A stretch of DNA of 64,000 nucleotides from Falsochrobactrum ovis (GTDB lineage Bacteria; Pseudomonadota; Alphaproteobacteria; Rhizobiales; Rhizobiaceae), in contig NZ_QLMK01000005.1 of the NCBI RefSeq assembly GCF_003259955.1, positions 62,001 through 126,000 on the forward strand, read 5' to 3'. The notes under the pieces were generated by a model that was not told where the DNA came from, did no database searches, and saw nothing but the letters and a program-made list of their open reading frames with translations. Below are positions 22,820 to 34,309 of the stretch, piece after piece. Position 1 is the first letter of the stretch. Each line of letters begins with the position of its first letter. The position numbers were made by a program, and so were the translations under genes.

Positions 22820-23587
22820 ATGACAGATAGCAACATCGGAAAAATTTTTCTTTCTCCATTCCGTGTCGCTTCTGATTTGATGCGAGCACTCATAAAACCG
22901 GCTGATGCTGGTGCGCCATCGCCATGGTGTCTGGAAATGACCGCCTTGGCGTTAGTCATACCGTTTATAATCGTGGTGTTGCACATATGGGACGCTCAGA
23001 TCGTAGAAAGCGCTATGGGAAGTGAACTGCTGGTGCTGCACTGGCTACGGGCGTCGACTGATCTTGTCCGCACATCAGTCTGGGTGGCGATCTGCGGGAC
23101 AGTATGGCTTTCAACGACATTTTTACTCGCGCCGAATGTCCGATCCTTGTTTAGCGATAGAATTATTCATCTCCATGCATGGGCCACATTCGTGCTTTTA
23201 TCTATTGTGGTTGGGGGCATCCCCACTGAATTGGCTAAGTTGGTGATCGGAAGAGCAAGGCCGCTCATGCTAGAAGAACTGGGCCCTGCGTATTTTTCAC
23301 CCTTTAACGGCACGAACTTATTTGAAAGTTTTCCATCCGGTCATTCACTGATGGCAGGGATCCTTTTGATTTCAATTTGGATTTTTTTACCCCGATGGAA
23401 ACTATTGCTGGTTCCCTTATGTTTGGTTTTTCCAATCAGTCGCGTCGTGGCAGGCGTTCATTATCCAACCGACGTCGTGGCGGGCTTAACAATCGGCATA
23501 CTCTCTGCATGGTGGGTGGCGCGATATATGGCGACGCGAAATATTATTTTTTACCTAGATAAAGGAATGGCTTTACCACGGGTCTGA
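22820..23587 (+). CDS. PAP2-family membrane phosphatase
   Basis: 255 residues with about six membrane helices and the three phosphatase motifs: K140LVIGRARP148, PSGHS at 172-176 and SRVVAGVHYPTD at 207-218 (catalytic His in motifs 2 and 3). Members dephosphorylate undecaprenyl pyrophosphate, phosphatidylglycerol phosphate or lipid A from the periplasmic side. The spacing fits a lipid phosphatase; LpxE/LpxF-like or BacA-like roles cannot be separated by sequence reading. Single gene. Confidence 0.85.
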   Translation: MTDSNIGKIFLSPFRVASDLMRALIKPADAGAPSPWCLEMTALALVIPFIIVVLHIWDAQIVESAMGSELLVLHWLRASTDLVRTSVWVAICGTVWLSTTFLLAPNVRSLFSDRIIHLHAWATFVLLSIVVGGIPTELAKLVIGRARPLMLEELGPAYFSPFNGTNLFESFPSGHSLMAGILLISIWIFLPRWKLLLVPLCLVFPISRVVAGVHYPTDVVAGLTIGILSAWWVARYMATRNIIFYLDKGMALPRV

Positions 23588-24023
23588 CAGCAATGAAAAA
23601 GACGATATCCGGAAAAAGAAACTCGGCTGTTGTTAGACCAACGCATTGATATCGAATGTTATATTCTTGGTCCTATTGTCCAGCTGCTTTCAAATAGATG
23701 CTATCGGTAGTTTTCCTCGAAATCTTCGAATTGGTGTAAATCTAGGTTAATTTTGAAAATGATTTTTCCGCAGTTTGGTTATTTCTGGGTCGTTATTCGC
23801 TTGACCAAACCCTATTTTTCGCCTTCGATAGCAATTGTGAAGGAAGCGGTTATGTTGTTTGCGCTCCAAAGAACAATAAGGCCACAAGGTCAGGTGAGGG
23901 GCTTTTCGCAATTGCGGCTTGAGGGTAAACGTCTTCTTTTATAGGCTTAAGAAATAAAATTAACAAAAGCGTTAGAGCCAATCGCTCGGCGGCTTCCAGG
24001 GAACATAAAGGGTTGCAGGCCAG
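23588..24023. other. Intergenic, leader of the aap operon
   Basis: About 436 bases with no supported gene. A 63-residue plus-strand frame at 23753-23944 lacks a ribosome site and resembles nothing. This region must hold the aap promoter, but no consensus pair stands out. Confidence 0.4.
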
Positions 24024-25055
24024 ATGAAAAAAGCAGTTTGGACGGGTGTAGTAGGTGTAGCGGCGTTGCTTGGCGCATCGTGGGGGGCTTCGGCGGACAC
24101 ACTATCGGACGTAAAAGCCAAAGGTTTTCTGCAATGCGGCGTAAATACTGGCCTTCAAGGCTTTGCCGCGCCTGACGACAAGGGAGAATGGTCAGGTTTT
24201 GATGCAGATTATTGCCGTGCAGTGGCGGCGGCAATTTTTGGTGATCCGACCAAGGTCAAATTTACACCGCTTAATGCGAAAGAGCGCTTTACCGCGCTTC
24301 AGTCCGGGGAGGTCGATGCGCTGATTCGCAATACGACCTGGACGATTGGCCGCGATACTTCGCTTGGCCTCGATTTTCCCGGTATAAATTATTACGATGG
24401 TCAGGGCTTCATGATCAATGCCAAGAAGCTGTCTGGCATTAATTCGGCGCTGCAATTGTCGGGCGCGTCCATATGCGTTCAGTCGGGCACAACGACCGAA
24501 TTGAATATGGCTGATTATTTCCGCGCTAATAAGATGGAATATAATCCAGTCGTCTTCGAAAAGCTCGAAGAAGCAAATGCTGCCTATGATTCTGGCCGTT
24601 GCGATGCATATACCACGGACCAGTCGGGTCTTTATGCAACTCGTCTGACATTAGCCAATCCAGATGACCATGTCGTATTGCCGGAGATCATCTCCAAAGA
24701 ACCGCTTGGGCCCGCCGTTCGACAAGGTGATTCCCAATGGGCGGACGTGATTCGTTGGACTCATTATGCACTGTTGAACGCCGAAGAATTCGGGATCACT
24801 CAGGCAAATGTCGAAGAGATGAAGAATTCCGACAACCCCGAAATCAAGCGCTTGCTCGGGTCAGAAGCTGATACGAAAATCGGCACGGATCTGGGGCTTT
24901 CCAATGATTGGGTCGTCAACATCATTAAAGGTGTAGGCAATTACGGCGAAATATTCGAACGTAATCTGGGAGCGTCGAGTCCGCTTAAAATCGCACGTGG
25001 CTTGAACGCGCAGTGGACCAAGGGCGGTCTCCAATACGGCATGCCGATTCGCTAA
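24024..25055 (+). CDS. aapJ: General L-amino acid ABC transporter, binding protein
   Basis: 343 residues: signal peptide (to about ASADT), then a family-3 solute-binding fold with LQCGVNTGLQGFAAPDDKGE, FTPLNAKERFTALQSGEVDA and the AapJ-specific C-terminus GLNAQWTKGGLQYGMPIR. It captures a broad range of L-amino acids in the periplasm and delivers them to AapQM. First gene of aapJQMP. A strong hairpin follows, which probably stabilises the aapJ message against the rest of the operon. Confidence 0.95.
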   Translation: MKKAVWTGVVGVAALLGASWGASADTLSDVKAKGFLQCGVNTGLQGFAAPDDKGEWSGFDADYCRAVAAAIFGDPTKVKFTPLNAKERFTALQSGEVDALIRNTTWTIGRDTSLGLDFPGINYYDGQGFMINAKKLSGINSALQLSGASICVQSGTTTELNMADYFRANKMEYNPVVFEKLEEANAAYDSGRCDAYTTDQSGLYATRLTLANPDDHVVLPEIISKEPLGPAVRQGDSQWADVIRWTHYALLNAEEFGITQANVEEMKNSDNPEIKRLLGSEADTKIGTDLGLSNDWVVNIIKGVGNYGEIFERNLGASSPLKIARGLNAQWTKGGLQYGMPIR

Positions 25056-25068
25056 AACGGCTGAGGTG

Positions 25069-25106
25069 ATAAATTCGGTGGGACTGTAAAATCTCACCGA
25101 ATTTAT
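25069..25106 (+). promoter_or_regulatory. Hairpin between aapJ and aapQ
   Basis: ATAAATTCGGTG (25069-25080) is perfectly complementary to CACCGAATTTAT (25095-25106), extended inward by a G-T and two further pairs, loop about 8 bases. There is no T run, so it fits an mRNA stability or attenuation element. Gaps of this kind after a binding-protein gene usually set its higher expression. Confidence 0.7.
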
Positions 25107-25352
25107 GCCTAGAAAGTTTTACCAATTGCAATGGCTGTTTGGCTGCCCATTCCATTTAGGTAGATTTCCGCAGGCGGAAATGCTCCGAACTTGAAGCCTT
25201 TTACTAAGCTACAGTTCAGCTCTGCGGCTTCAAGAGGTTGTATCGTCGCCATCTGTTCTCAGATGCAGGAGAACGCGTAATAGATGGCGGCACATGGCAA
25301 CCGCGGAAACCCGGTTTGTGCATCCATGTGCGGCTAAGAAAATAGGGAACAT

Positions 25353-26549
25353 ATGGCTTCCTTTTCTATACGCGAGAAAACCGACCTCTCAAGAAGCGCC
25401 GTCCCACTTCTTTACGACCCTCGGGTTCGTGGCATCTTTTACCAACTAGTGGTTTTTACTGCCTTAGTGGGGTTCATTTATTGGATTGTCGGCAATACGA
25501 TCACTAATCTTCAGCGCGCAAATATCGCCTCAGGCTTTGGTTTTTTGAGTGGGCGTGCGGGCTTTGATGTCAGTCAATCGCTAATCCCATATTCAAGCGA
25601 TTCTACCTATGGTCGCGCACTTTTAGTGGGCCTGCTTAATACGCTTTACGTAGCGGTGCTGGGTATTTTTGCCGCCTCAATCATTGGCTTTTTGATCGGG
25701 GTGGGGCGCCTTTCACAAAACTGGCTGATCCGAAAAGTCTGCATGGTTTATGTCGAGATTTTTCGTAATATCCCGCCATTACTCGTTATATTCTTTTGGT
25801 ATTTCGGCGTCCTCTCCGTTTTGCCGCAAGCTCGCGAAAGTGTAGCGCTTCCTTTTGGCAGCTATCTAAATAATCGCGGTTTTTTCTTTCCTGGTATCAT
25901 CTGGGGCGAGGGTGCCTGGATGATTGGGGCTGCGCTGATCGTTGCTATAATATTGGCCTTCTTGGTCGCACGGTGGTCACGCCGCAGACGAATGGAAACT
26001 GGCCAATCTTTTCATACGGTAAGAGCCGTGTTGGGGTTGATTATAGGTCTTCCCTTACTCGCTCTTATCTTTACCGGATTTCCTATTTCCTTCGATTTCC
26101 CGCAGCTTGGAACGTTCAACTTAACCGGCGGCAGTCAGGTTAAGCCGGAGTTTTTGGCTTTGCTTTTGGCGCTGTCATTTTATACGGCGGCTTTCATTGC
26201 GGAAATTGTTCGTGCAGGCGTTCTGGGGGTAAGCAAAGGACAATCAGAAGCGGCATTTGCTTTGGGATTGCGCCAATCAGCGACAACCCGCTTGGTAATC
26301 GTGCCGCAGGCTATGCGGATCATCATTCCCCCGCTTTCAAGCCAATATCTTAACCTGATGAAGAACTCATCGCTCGCTATTGCCATTGGCTATCCGGATC
26401 TTGTCGCCATCGGAGGCACAATCCTCAATCAAACGGGGCAGTCGATCGAAGTCGTGGCAATTTGGATGGTGATCTATCTCGGCATCAGTCTAATCACCTC
26501 AGGTTTGATGAATTGGTTTAACGCGAAAATGGCGCTGGTGGAGAGATAA
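25353..26549 (+). CDS. aapQ: General L-amino acid ABC transporter, permease AapQ
   Basis: 398 residues, the long HisM-type permease of the Aap/Bzt family. The first helix is at about 32-50, a periplasmic insertion precedes the permease core, and [23 protein letters not shown] near residue 290 is the EAA loop contacting AapP. Inner-membrane partner of AapM. 298 bases after aapJ and 1 base before aapM. Confidence 0.94.
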   Translation: MASFSIREKTDLSRSAVPLLYDPRVRGIFYQLVVFTALVGFIYWIVGNTITNLQRANIASGFGFLSGRAGFDVSQSLIPYSSDSTYGRALLVGLLNTLYVAVLGIFAASIIGFLIGVGRLSQNWLIRKVCMVYVEIFRNIPPLLVIFFWYFGVLSVLPQARESVALPFGSYLNNRGFFFPGIIWGEGAWMIGAALIVAIILAFLVARWSRRRRMETGQSFHTVRAVLGLIIGLPLLALIFTGFPISFDFPQLGTFNLTGGSQVKPEFLALLLALSFYTAAFIAEIVRAGVLGVSKGQSEAAFALGLRQSATTRLVIVPQAMRIIIPPLSSQYLNLMKNSSLAIAIGYPDLVAIGGTILNQTGQSIEVVAIWMVIYLGISLITSGLMNWFNAKMALVER

Positions 26550-26550
26550 G

Positions 26551-27708
26551 ATGCAGAATAATAATCTCCAATATGTTCGTCGCGAAATGGTGGGTGAAGA
26601 AACTCCGCCACCATCCGTTCACGGGATCATGCACTGGTTGCGGGTAAACCTATTCGCAACCCCGCTCAATATGGCCACATCCCTGATTACTCTTTTCGCA
26701 CTTGTCTGGTTTTTGCCGCCGATGATTGATTGGCTGTTCGTCAACGCGGTCTGGTCCGGTCCCAATCGCGAAGTCTGCTTGACCGTCGCACAGGGCGGAA
26801 TACAACCCGATGGCTGGTCGGGGGCATGCTGGGCCTTTGTGAATGCAAAATTTCAGCAGTTTATTTACGGACGTTATCCATTCGAAGAACGCTGGCGGGT
26901 CAATCTAACTGGATTGCTCTTTGTGGTTCTGTTAGCTCCGCTGCTCATTCCCAAAGTACCGCGCAAGATAATCAACGCCATCCTGTTCTTTATCGTATTT
27001 CCGATAGTCGCTTATTTTTTACTGGTCGGCGGCTGGTTTGGACTGCCTTATGTTGAAACGCCACTTTGGGGCGGATTGCTGGTCACTTTGGTTTTGTCTT
27101 TCGTGGGCATTGCCGTTTCGCTGCCGCTTGGAATAGTGCTTGCCTTGGGTCGCCGCTCGCAACTGCCAGTTATTAAATCCATCAGCATCATCTTTATCGA
27201 GATGGTTCGTGGGGTACCGCTGGTAACGGTGTTGTTCATGGCGAGCGTTATGCTCCCGCTGTTTCTTCCGCCGGGAATTACCTTTGATAAGTTGCTGCGG
27301 GCATTAATTGGCGTGGCATTGTTTGCTTCCGCCTATATGGCCGAGGTGGTCCGAGGCGGTTTGCAGGCCATTCCGCGAGGTCAATATGAAGGCGCTGACG
27401 CGTTGGGGCTAAGCTATTGGCAAAAAACCGGGCTCATAGTGCTGCCTCAAGCGTTGAAATTGGTGATACCCGGTATCGTCAATACTTTTATCGGCCTCTT
27501 CAAGGATACGAGTTTGGTCTACATTATTGGCATGTTCGATTTGCTGGGCATTGTCCGGCAAAACTTCTCCGATGCGAATTGGGCTTCTCCGCAAACGCCG
27601 ATGTCCGGGCTAATCTTTGCAGGTTTTGTTTTTTGGATATTCTGTTTTGCGATGTCGCGATACTCTCTTTTTATGGAACGACGTCTCGAAACGGGCCATA
27701 GGCGTTAA
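26551..27708 (+). CDS. aapM: General L-amino acid ABC transporter, permease AapM
   Basis: 385 residues, the second HisM-type permease subunit. It has a long N-terminal part with a periplasmic loop, then the permease core and the EAA loop [23 protein letters not shown]. Forms the heterodimeric channel with AapQ. Same reading direction, 1-base spacing to aapQ; a 103-base gap separates it from aapP. Confidence 0.94.
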   Translation: MQNNNLQYVRREMVGEETPPPSVHGIMHWLRVNLFATPLNMATSLITLFALVWFLPPMIDWLFVNAVWSGPNREVCLTVAQGGIQPDGWSGACWAFVNAKFQQFIYGRYPFEERWRVNLTGLLFVVLLAPLLIPKVPRKIINAILFFIVFPIVAYFLLVGGWFGLPYVETPLWGGLLVTLVLSFVGIAVSLPLGIVLALGRRSQLPVIKSISIIFIEMVRGVPLVTVLFMASVMLPLFLPPGITFDKLLRALIGVALFASAYMAEVVRGGLQAIPRGQYEGADALGLSYWQKTGLIVLPQALKLVIPGIVNTFIGLFKDTSLVYIIGMFDLLGIVRQNFSDANWASPQTPMSGLIFAGFVFWIFCFAMSRYSLFMERRLETGHRR

Positions 27709-27811
27709 GCGGATCGTAGGAAGTTAAAGCGTCAAGCTATACAGAATTATACAGAAGCGGCCGCACAAAGAATATTGAAGTGAAGCCGCTTAAAATGAGG
27801 AATTACAGGCA

Positions 27812-28615
27812 ATGAGTGCACAAAAAACCGCGATCCCCAACGATACTAGTATCGAACAACCTAAGATGCAGGTTTCAGATACAGATGTCGCAATTCAAAT
27901 TACCAACATGCATAAATGGTATGGCGAATTTCATGTATTGCGCGACATCAACCTCAAAGTGATGCGCGGCGAACGGATCGTGGTGGCGGGACCATCAGGT
28001 TCGGGAAAATCCACGATGATCCGTTGCATAAATCGTCTTGAAGAGCATCAAAAGGGTCAGATCGTAGTTGAAGGCGTCGAACTCACCAATGATCTGAAAA
28101 GGATCGATGAAGTCCGGCGCGAGGTCGGTATGGTGTTTCAGCACTTCAATCTTTTTCCGCATTTGACCATTTTGGAAAACTGCACTTTGGCGCCAATTTG
28201 GGTGCGTAAACTGCCGAAGAAAAAGGCCGAGGAAATTGCGATGCATTATTTGGAACGCGTCAAAATTCCTGAACAGGCCAATAAATATCCAGGACAGCTT
28301 TCGGGCGGGCAACAACAACGCGTCGCGATCGCCCGTGCATTGTGTATGAACCCACAAATTATGCTATTTGATGAGCCGACTTCAGCTCTTGATCCGGAAA
28401 TGGTCAAGGAAGTTTTGGACACGATGGTGAGCCTTGCCGCTGAAGGGATGACAATGATCTGCGTGACTCACGAGATGGGATTTGCGCGTCAAGTTGCTAA
28501 CCGAGTGATCTTTATGGATCAGGGACAAATCGTAGAACAAAATTCGCCTGCGGAATTCTTCGATAATCCGCAACATGAACGTACCAAATTATTCCTTAGC
28601 CAGATTCTTCACTAA
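27812..28615 (+). CDS. aapP: General L-amino acid ABC transporter, ATPase AapP
   Basis: 267 residues, ABC ATPase with Walker [10 protein letters not shown] (about 60-68), signature LSGGQQQR, Walker [14 protein letters not shown] and the H-loop in CVTHEMGFA. Powers amino-acid uptake through AapQM. Last gene of the operon, with a hairpin 73 bases after the stop. Confidence 0.95.
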   Translation: MSAQKTAIPNDTSIEQPKMQVSDTDVAIQITNMHKWYGEFHVLRDINLKVMRGERIVVAGPSGSGKSTMIRCINRLEEHQKGQIVVEGVELTNDLKRIDEVRREVGMVFQHFNLFPHLTILENCTLAPIWVRKLPKKKAEEIAMHYLERVKIPEQANKYPGQLSGGQQQRVAIARALCMNPQIMLFDEPTSALDPEMVKEVLDTMVSLAAEGMTMICVTHEMGFARQVANRVIFMDQGQIVEQNSPAEFFDNPQHERTKLFLSQILH

Positions 28616-28687
28616 GCATCCGGGTCATTCGCGTGAACAATTCCGATACTAGTGCAGGGCTCGCACGTCCTTTGGAATATGCAATTA

Positions 28688-28722
28688 ACAGCGTAACCTT
28701 GGAGAAACCAAGGTCACGCTGT
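28688..28722. terminator. Hairpin between convergent aapP and monooxygenase genes
   Basis: ACAGCGTAACCTTGG (28688-28702) pairs with CCAAGGTCACGCTGT (28708-28722) with one mismatch, loop AGAAA. Neither side has a long T run; its position between convergent genes suggests a bidirectional terminator. Confidence 0.45.
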
Positions 28723-28784
28723 GCATGCTGAAAGAGATGGATATTCGGGCTCGATTTTGGAGTATTAGAGCTGCGCAAAAAGGC

Positions 28785-30005
28785 TTAACGCGCTTGCATT
28801 GCACCAATGGCATCATAGCCATAAAGCCAATCGAGATCTTTTAAAAAATTTTCGGCAGGTCGATTGGCAAACAGCAAGTTGCGTCCCATAGCAAATGGCC
28901 CGCTGGCGTGATAGGCAAAACGGTTCATCCGGCCTCGTTTGGCAGCTGCGTCGATCCGAGCTTTTCGCACAGTTTCAAAATGTTGAAGAGCGAGTGTTGG
29001 GTTTGGTTGATCTAAGGCGACTGCCAATGCTGCCGCGTCTTCAATCGCCATTGCTGCGCCCTGAGCTGCAAATGGCGTCAATGCATGAGCAGCATCACCA
29101 AGCAATATGGTGCGTGCATCGGCAATAAATCTTGCATTAGCCATTTCAAAAAGTGGCCAATATGTCCATTTCACCGCTGTGGAAATCACCTCGCGAACAG
29201 GCGTACTCCAATCTTTGAATGTGTTTATCAAAGTTTGAGAATCGCCTGATGTGGACCAAGTTTCACCGGTATTATCGCCAGCAATAATTGCAACAAAGTT
29301 GAAGGCTTCTCCCGCCTTCACAGGATATGCGATAAAATGCGCATTCTTTCCCAGCCATGCAGATACGGCATTTTGTTGCGGTAGCGCATTGAGAAAGGAG
29401 CTGGGGAGAGCGCTTGCGGGAATAGTGTTGCGCCAAGCAGTATAGCCACTAAATCGGGCGGGGTCATATCCAGCTCTTTGGCGCAGAGTTGACCATACGC
29501 CATCACATCCCAGAAGATAGTCCCCTTCAACACTTTCCGTCTCAGAGTTTCGTTTTATAATCGCGGTAACGCGCTCTTGCGAATTTTTATGCGATAAGAC
29601 TTCTGCGCCAAGATTGAGTTCTATGGCGGGATTTTTGCCGACAGTCTCGACCAGCGCCGACTGCAAATCGGCACGATGGCAGACCTGATACGGGTATTTC
29701 CATCGCGCCAAAGTTATGTCGTTGGGCCCCATCGTCAATAGGGGGCGGGCGCTGCGCCCGTCTACAAGACTTATATTTTCCGGAGTAACCGAGAATGGTT
29801 CGAGCGCTGCAGCGACACCTAGGCGCTGTAAGTGTCGCATTGCGTTAGGAGCGAGCTGAAGTCCAGCTCCAACTTCAGATAGGACCGGCGCCTTTTCGAA
29901 AATCCGAATGCGCCATCCTCTTGAAGCAAGCTCAAGCGCAGCACTTAATCCGGCGATACCGGCGCCAGAAATCAAGATGCAGCGATTTTTGCCGATATTG
30001 CCCAT
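28785..30005 (-). CDS. FAD-dependent aromatic monooxygenase
   Basis: 406 residues of the PHBH-type flavoprotein monooxygenases. N-terminal SGAGIAGLSAALELASRGWR is the GxGxxG FAD site; the DG-type second motif and the GDAAHALTPFAAQGAAMAIEDA ribityl-binding motif near residue 290 are present. Closest known groups are salicylate hydroxylase and 6-hydroxynicotinate 3-monooxygenase, which hydroxylate an aromatic ring with NAD(P)H and oxygen. The substrate cannot be fixed; no ring-cleavage genes are nearby. Confidence 0.85.
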   Translation of the reverse strand: MGNIGKNRCILISGAGIAGLSAALELASRGWRIRIFEKAPVLSEVGAGLQLAPNAMRHLQRLGVAAALEPFSVTPENISLVDGRSARPLLTMGPNDITLARWKYPYQVCHRADLQSALVETVGKNPAIELNLGAEVLSHKNSQERVTAIIKRNSETESVEGDYLLGCDGVWSTLRQRAGYDPARFSGYTAWRNTIPASALPSSFLNALPQQNAVSAWLGKNAHFIAYPVKAGEAFNFVAIIAGDNTGETWSTSGDSQTLINTFKDWSTPVREVISTAVKWTYWPLFEMANARFIADARTILLGDAAHALTPFAAQGAAMAIEDAAALAVALDQPNPTLALQHFETVRKARIDAAAKRGRMNRFAYHASGPFAMGRNLLFANRPAENFLKDLDWLYGYDAIGAMQAR

Positions 30006-30035
30006 ATTTCAACCAGTTTTGATTGCGTTGAGCAA

Positions 30036-30290
30036 TTAAGCAACTTTTCCATCTGCAGCGTTATACGCACATCCAACTGGGATTGTTTCACCTGAGCGAA
30101 GTTGTGGATTGTAGCGATAGAGGGTTGAACAATAGGGGCAGACAGTCACAGTTTCGTCGCCCATATCCAGGAAGACATGCGGATGGTCGAAAGGCGGGTT
30201 CGCACCGACGCACATAAATTCTTTGACGCCTATTTCGATGGCATTATGGCCAGCGTCGTTTTGAAAATGTGGGATAACATGATCGGACAT
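30036..30290 (-). CDS. Zinc-ribbon protein (zf-CHCC, NDUFS6-like)
   Basis: 84 residues with the pattern FMCVGAN...DHPHVFLDMG...VCPYCSTLYRY, i.e. Cys, His, and a CPYC pair that bind zinc. This matches the zf-CHCC family, homologous to the NDUFS6 accessory subunit of mitochondrial complex I. Together with the NDUFS4-like protein at 15445 it fits the alphaproteobacterial type of complex I. Lies 30 bases upstream of the monooxygenase gene and may share its message. Confidence 0.85.
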   Translation of the reverse strand: MSDHVIPHFQNDAGHNAIEIGVKEFMCVGANPPFDHPHVFLDMGDETVTVCPYCSTLYRYNPQLRSGETIPVGCAYNAADGKVA

Positions 30291-30474
30291 GGTAGGCTCC
30301 GTTACCTATGGTTCGCAACAGTGGTTTGGGAGGGTGTAGCGCGAACGTTCAGTTTCTGGAAGGGTTTTCAACAATTTTGAAGATATTTCAAGAGCGTTGC
30401 TATTATACTGTCAAAAGGGAGCCATAAGCTAGGATCAAGCTTATTTGCGCCAGCGCAGTCCCGGATTGGAAAAG

Positions 30475-32733
30475 ATGAACGAAAGCAGCACTGTAACCAC
30501 CAAAAAGGTTAAGGACCTTTCTGAACAGAAAAATTCCGACGAAGCGGTTTGTGATCAAGCAGACGGTTCGAACGAACTCTGCGCTATGATGGAAAGTCCC
30601 GAACGCTTTGTGAATCGCGAGTTTTCCTGGCTGCAATTTAACCATCGCGTTCTCAAAGAGGCAGATAATATCCGTCAGCCACTGCTGGAGCGATTGCGCT
30701 TTCTTTCCATCTCGGCAACGAATTTAGATGAATTTTTCATGGTTCGTATTGCGGGTCTGGCCGCACAGGTCCGCGCTGGAGTAGCCATGAGAAGTGCCGA
30801 TGGCCGCACTCCGGAAGAGCAGCTTAATTTCGTGCTAGAGGAAGTCAGTAAACTACAGGAAGAACAGCAAGCCTGTTTACGCAAACTACGTAATGAGCTT
30901 GCGAAGGAAAATATTGAAATTGTGAGGCCATCCGCACTTTCACCCGCGGAAAAAAACTGGTTGGAAGATCATTTTCTCGAAACAATCTTTCCAGTACTGA
31001 CACCGCTTTCGATTGATCCCGCACATCCTTTTCCATTTATCCCGAATTTAGGTTTCTCTATTGCTCTGCAATTGGTGCGCCGGCTGGACAATCATCCTAT
31101 GACCGCGCTTTTGCGCATACCGGTTGCGCTCAAACGTTTTATTCAATTGCCTTCTGAGGAGCCAAATCTCTTCCGTTTTATCCGGGTGGAAGATGCAGTC
31201 AGCCTATTCATCGGAAGATTGTTCCCCGGTTATGAAGTTCGTGGGGCAGGAACTTTTCGCATAATTCGCGATAGCGATATTGAAGTTGAGGAAGAGGCGG
31301 AAGATTTGGTGCGCCTCTTTGAAACGGCATTGAAGCGCCGACGCAGAGGACAGGTAATCCGCATAGAATTTGATTCTGAAATGCCTCCAGCATTGCGGGT
31401 TTTTGTGGCTGCTGAATTGGGGGTTGCGGAAAATCGAATCAGTGTCCTAGAAGGCCTACTTGCGCTCAACATGATTTCAGAAATTGTCGCTATACCGCGC
31501 GACGACCTGAAATTTGTTGCATATAATCCGCGATTTCCCGAACGGATTCGCGAACATGGCGGAGATTGTTTCGCTGCAATTCGGGAAAAGGATATTGTCG
31601 TTCATCATCCTTATGAGTCTTTTGACGTGGTTGTTCAGTTTCTGCGCCAAGCCGCGGCCGACCCGGATGTATTGGCAATCAAACAGACGCTCTATCGCAC
31701 ATCCAATGACAGCCCCATTGTGCGCGCCTTGGTTGATGCGGCAGAGGCAGGCAAGTCTGTTACCGCTCTTGTTGAGCTTAAAGCGCGTTTTGATGAAGAG
31801 GCAAATATACGCTGGGCGCGAAATCTTGAACGGGCGGGTGTGCAGGTTGTTTTTGGCTTTATCGAACTAAAGACTCATGCAAAAATGTCTCTTGTAGTGC
31901 GCCGTGAAGACCAGAAATTAAGGTCTTATGTGCACCTTGGGACAGGGAATTATCATCCGATTACCGCGCGTATTTATACGGATTTATCTTTCTTTACTTC
32001 TGACCCACAAACTGCGCAGGACGTCGCGCATGTCTTTAATTTCATTACAGGATATGCACGGCCAGACGAAGAAATGAAGATTGCAATTTCTCCGCTCACC
32101 TTGCGCGCACGGATACTCAAACATATTGAAGATGAAATTGCTCATGCAAAGGCCGGACGTCCCGCCGCCATATGGATGAAGATGAATGCGCTGGTCGATC
32201 CACAGATTATTGACGCGCTTTATCTGGCCAGTCAGGCAGGAGTTCAAATTGATCTTGTGGTGAGAGGAATTTGCTGTTTACGACCAAATGTGCCGGGGCT
32301 TTCAGAAAACATTCGCGCAAAATCGATTGTCGGACGTTTTTTGGAGCATAGTCGTATTTTCTGCTTTGGAAATGGACATGTTTTGCCGTCGGAAAAAGCT
32401 ATCGTTTATATCGGCTCAGCTGATATGATGCCGCGCAATCTCGACCGTCGTGTGGAGACACTGGTACCAATCACTAATGCCACCGTACAGCAGCAAATCT
32501 TGTCGCAAATCATGTTTGCTAACATAATTGATAACCAACAAAGCTATGAGCTACTTGCAGACGGCACCTTTCGCCGGTTAGAAAAAGATCCTGATGAGGA
32601 AGCTTTTAATGCGCAGGAATATTTCATGACCAATCCAAGCTTATCGGGACGTGGAAAGTCTATGAAGTCATCTGCTCCCCGTTTGATCGCGCATCGAAAA
32701 CGTGCGCAGGCTGAAAGAAACGCTACTGCATGA
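30475..32733 (+). CDS. ppk: Polyphosphate kinase 1
   Basis: 752 residues from the ATG at 30475 (GGAAAAG just upstream; an in-frame TTG lies at 30445). PPK1 makes long-chain polyphosphate from ATP at the membrane. The N-terminal domain starts [19 protein letters not shown], and the phospholipase-D-like domains contain [12 protein letters not shown] and the catalytic histidine region [18 protein letters not shown] (about 485-500). The length is normal. Stop overlaps the ppx start (ATGA), so synthesis and degradation genes are coupled. Confidence 0.95.
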   Translation: MNESSTVTTKKVKDLSEQKNSDEAVCDQADGSNELCAMMESPERFVNREFSWLQFNHRVLKEADNIRQPLLERLRFLSISATNLDEFFMVRIAGLAAQVRAGVAMRSADGRTPEEQLNFVLEEVSKLQEEQQACLRKLRNELAKENIEIVRPSALSPAEKNWLEDHFLETIFPVLTPLSIDPAHPFPFIPNLGFSIALQLVRRLDNHPMTALLRIPVALKRFIQLPSEEPNLFRFIRVEDAVSLFIGRLFPGYEVRGAGTFRIIRDSDIEVEEEAEDLVRLFETALKRRRRGQVIRIEFDSEMPPALRVFVAAELGVAENRISVLEGLLALNMISEIVAIPRDDLKFVAYNPRFPERIREHGGDCFAAIREKDIVVHHPYESFDVVVQFLRQAAADPDVLAIKQTLYRTSNDSPIVRALVDAAEAGKSVTALVELKARFDEEANIRWARNLERAGVQVVFGFIELKTHAKMSLVVRREDQKLRSYVHLGTGNYHPITARIYTDLSFFTSDPQTAQDVAHVFNFITGYARPDEEMKIAISPLTLRARILKHIEDEIAHAKAGRPAAIWMKMNALVDPQIIDALYLASQAGVQIDLVVRGICCLRPNVPGLSENIRAKSIVGRFLEHSRIFCFGNGHVLPSEKAIVYIGSADMMPRNLDRRVETLVPITNATVQQQILSQIMFANIIDNQQSYELLADGTFRRLEKDPDEEAFNAQEYFMTNPSLSGRGKSMKSSAPRLIAHRKRAQAERNATA

Positions 32734-34268
32734 GTCCAGCCGCAGCTCAAGGTCGTTTGAAGGGCCTCAAACCGGTCGCCGTTATTGATATTGGTTCCAA
32801 CTCGATTCGCGTCGTGGTTTACGAAGGTATCGTCAGATCCCCAACCGTGCTTTTTAACGAAAAGCTTCTTTGCGGATTGGGAAAAGGTCTGGCAACAACG
32901 GGTAAGCTGAATGAAAAATCGGTCGGTGTTGCCCTGCGCGCGCTCAAGCGTTTCAGAGTGCTGGCAGAGCAGGCAGGAGCCATTTCAATTCACGCTTTGG
33001 CGACAGCCGCCGCCCGCGAAGCCATAAATGGCCCCGATTTCATTGCCCAGGCTGAAGCCATACTCGGTCGCCATATCGAAGTCCTATCGGGCAAGGAAGA
33101 AGCTCACTATTCGGCGCTAGGTATCATCTCAGGTTTTTACAAGCCGCAAGGCATTGCTGCCGATCTGGGTGGAGGGAGCCTAGAGCTGATCGCCATCGAA
33201 GATCATGAGATTAGCGAAGGCGTGACTTTACCCTTGGGTGGTTTGCGCTTGCAGGACATGGCAAATGAAGATTTGTCCCAAGCAGCAAAGATTGCTCGAG
33301 CCGAGATGGCCCGTGCCTCCTTATTGGAAAAGCATCGCGGGCAAGTCTTTTATGCAGTTGGCGGAACGTGGAGAAACCTTGCCAAGCTGCACATGACTGC
33401 AAAAAACTATCCTCTGCACGTCATGCATGGCTATGAAATGGATCCGTTAGAAGCTCAGCAGTTTCTCAAACGCGTTGCCAAAGGCAATATTGAGAAACTA
33501 TCGGGCATTGAAGCAGTGTCGAAGAATCGACGCCAATTGCTTGCCTATGGCGCGACAGTCATGCTCGAAGCCATCCGCCGTATGCAACCATCGCGGATTG
33601 TGTTTTCAGCCTTGGGTGTGAGAGAAGGTTACCTTTATTCTCTTTTACCTAAAAATGAGCAGAGGCTCGATCCTTTGTTAGCCTCTGCCGAAGAGCTAGC
33701 CATTCTCCGCTCTCGATCACCGCGTCATGCCAGGGAACTGGCGACCTGGACGACACTAAGTCTGCCTTTCTTGGGCTTTGATGAAACCGAGGACGAGGCA
33801 CGCTGTCGACAGGCTGCCTGTTTGGTTGCTGATATTAGCTGGCGCGCTCATCCAGATTATCGCGGTTTGCAGGCACTCAACATTATTGCCCATGGGTCCT
33901 TTGGCGGGATCGATCATGCTGGCCGTTCCTTCATGGCCTTGGCAAATTATTTCAGGCATGAAGGATTGGTCGATGATGACGTTGCACCGGAACTACTTCA
34001 ATTAGCAACGCCGCGCTTGCGAGATCGCGCGCGGCTGCTTGGTGCGCTTTTACGCGTTGTCTATCTCTTTTCGGCGTCTATGCCGGGCGTTATCCCTCGA
34101 CTTTATTGGCGTGAAGAAGAAGACAGAGTCGCATTGGTCGTTCCAGGAGATTTAGCAGAGTTAATCTCGGACCGTCCGGAAGGCCGCTTGCAACAATTGG
34201 CCAAACTCGTTGGCAAAAAACTATATTTTGCGATCGGTGATGCTGCCATTGAAGGTATGCGAGAGTGA
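32730..34268 (+). CDS. ppx: Exopolyphosphatase Ppx/GppA
   Basis: 512 residues of the Ppx/GppA family, which hydrolyse polyphosphate or pppGpp. The ASKHA phosphate-1 motif ([17 protein letters not shown]) and the [10 protein letters not shown] phosphate-2 motif mark the N-terminal half; the C-terminal part is the HD-like helical domain. Translationally coupled to ppk by ATGA. Confidence 0.93.
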   Translation: MSPAAAQGRLKGLKPVAVIDIGSNSIRVVVYEGIVRSPTVLFNEKLLCGLGKGLATTGKLNEKSVGVALRALKRFRVLAEQAGAISIHALATAAAREAINGPDFIAQAEAILGRHIEVLSGKEEAHYSALGIISGFYKPQGIAADLGGGSLELIAIEDHEISEGVTLPLGGLRLQDMANEDLSQAAKIARAEMARASLLEKHRGQVFYAVGGTWRNLAKLHMTAKNYPLHVMHGYEMDPLEAQQFLKRVAKGNIEKLSGIEAVSKNRRQLLAYGATVMLEAIRRMQPSRIVFSALGVREGYLYSLLPKNEQRLDPLLASAEELAILRSRSPRHARELATWTTLSLPFLGFDETEDEARCRQAACLVADISWRAHPDYRGLQALNIIAHGSFGGIDHAGRSFMALANYFRHEGLVDDDVAPELLQLATPRLRDRARLLGALLRVVYLFSASMPGVIPRLYWREEEDRVALVVPGDLAELISDRPEGRLQQLAKLVGKKLYFAIGDAAIEGMRE

Positions 34269-34309
34269 GTAACGTGCAACAGGCGCTCGGCCTGTCGCAA
34301 CTAGTCGGA

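Noticed and set aside
28596-28778. Possible LysR-regulator C-terminal relic after aapP
   Set aside because: The resemblance is to a few residues only, and the stretch is dominated by an intergenic hairpin.
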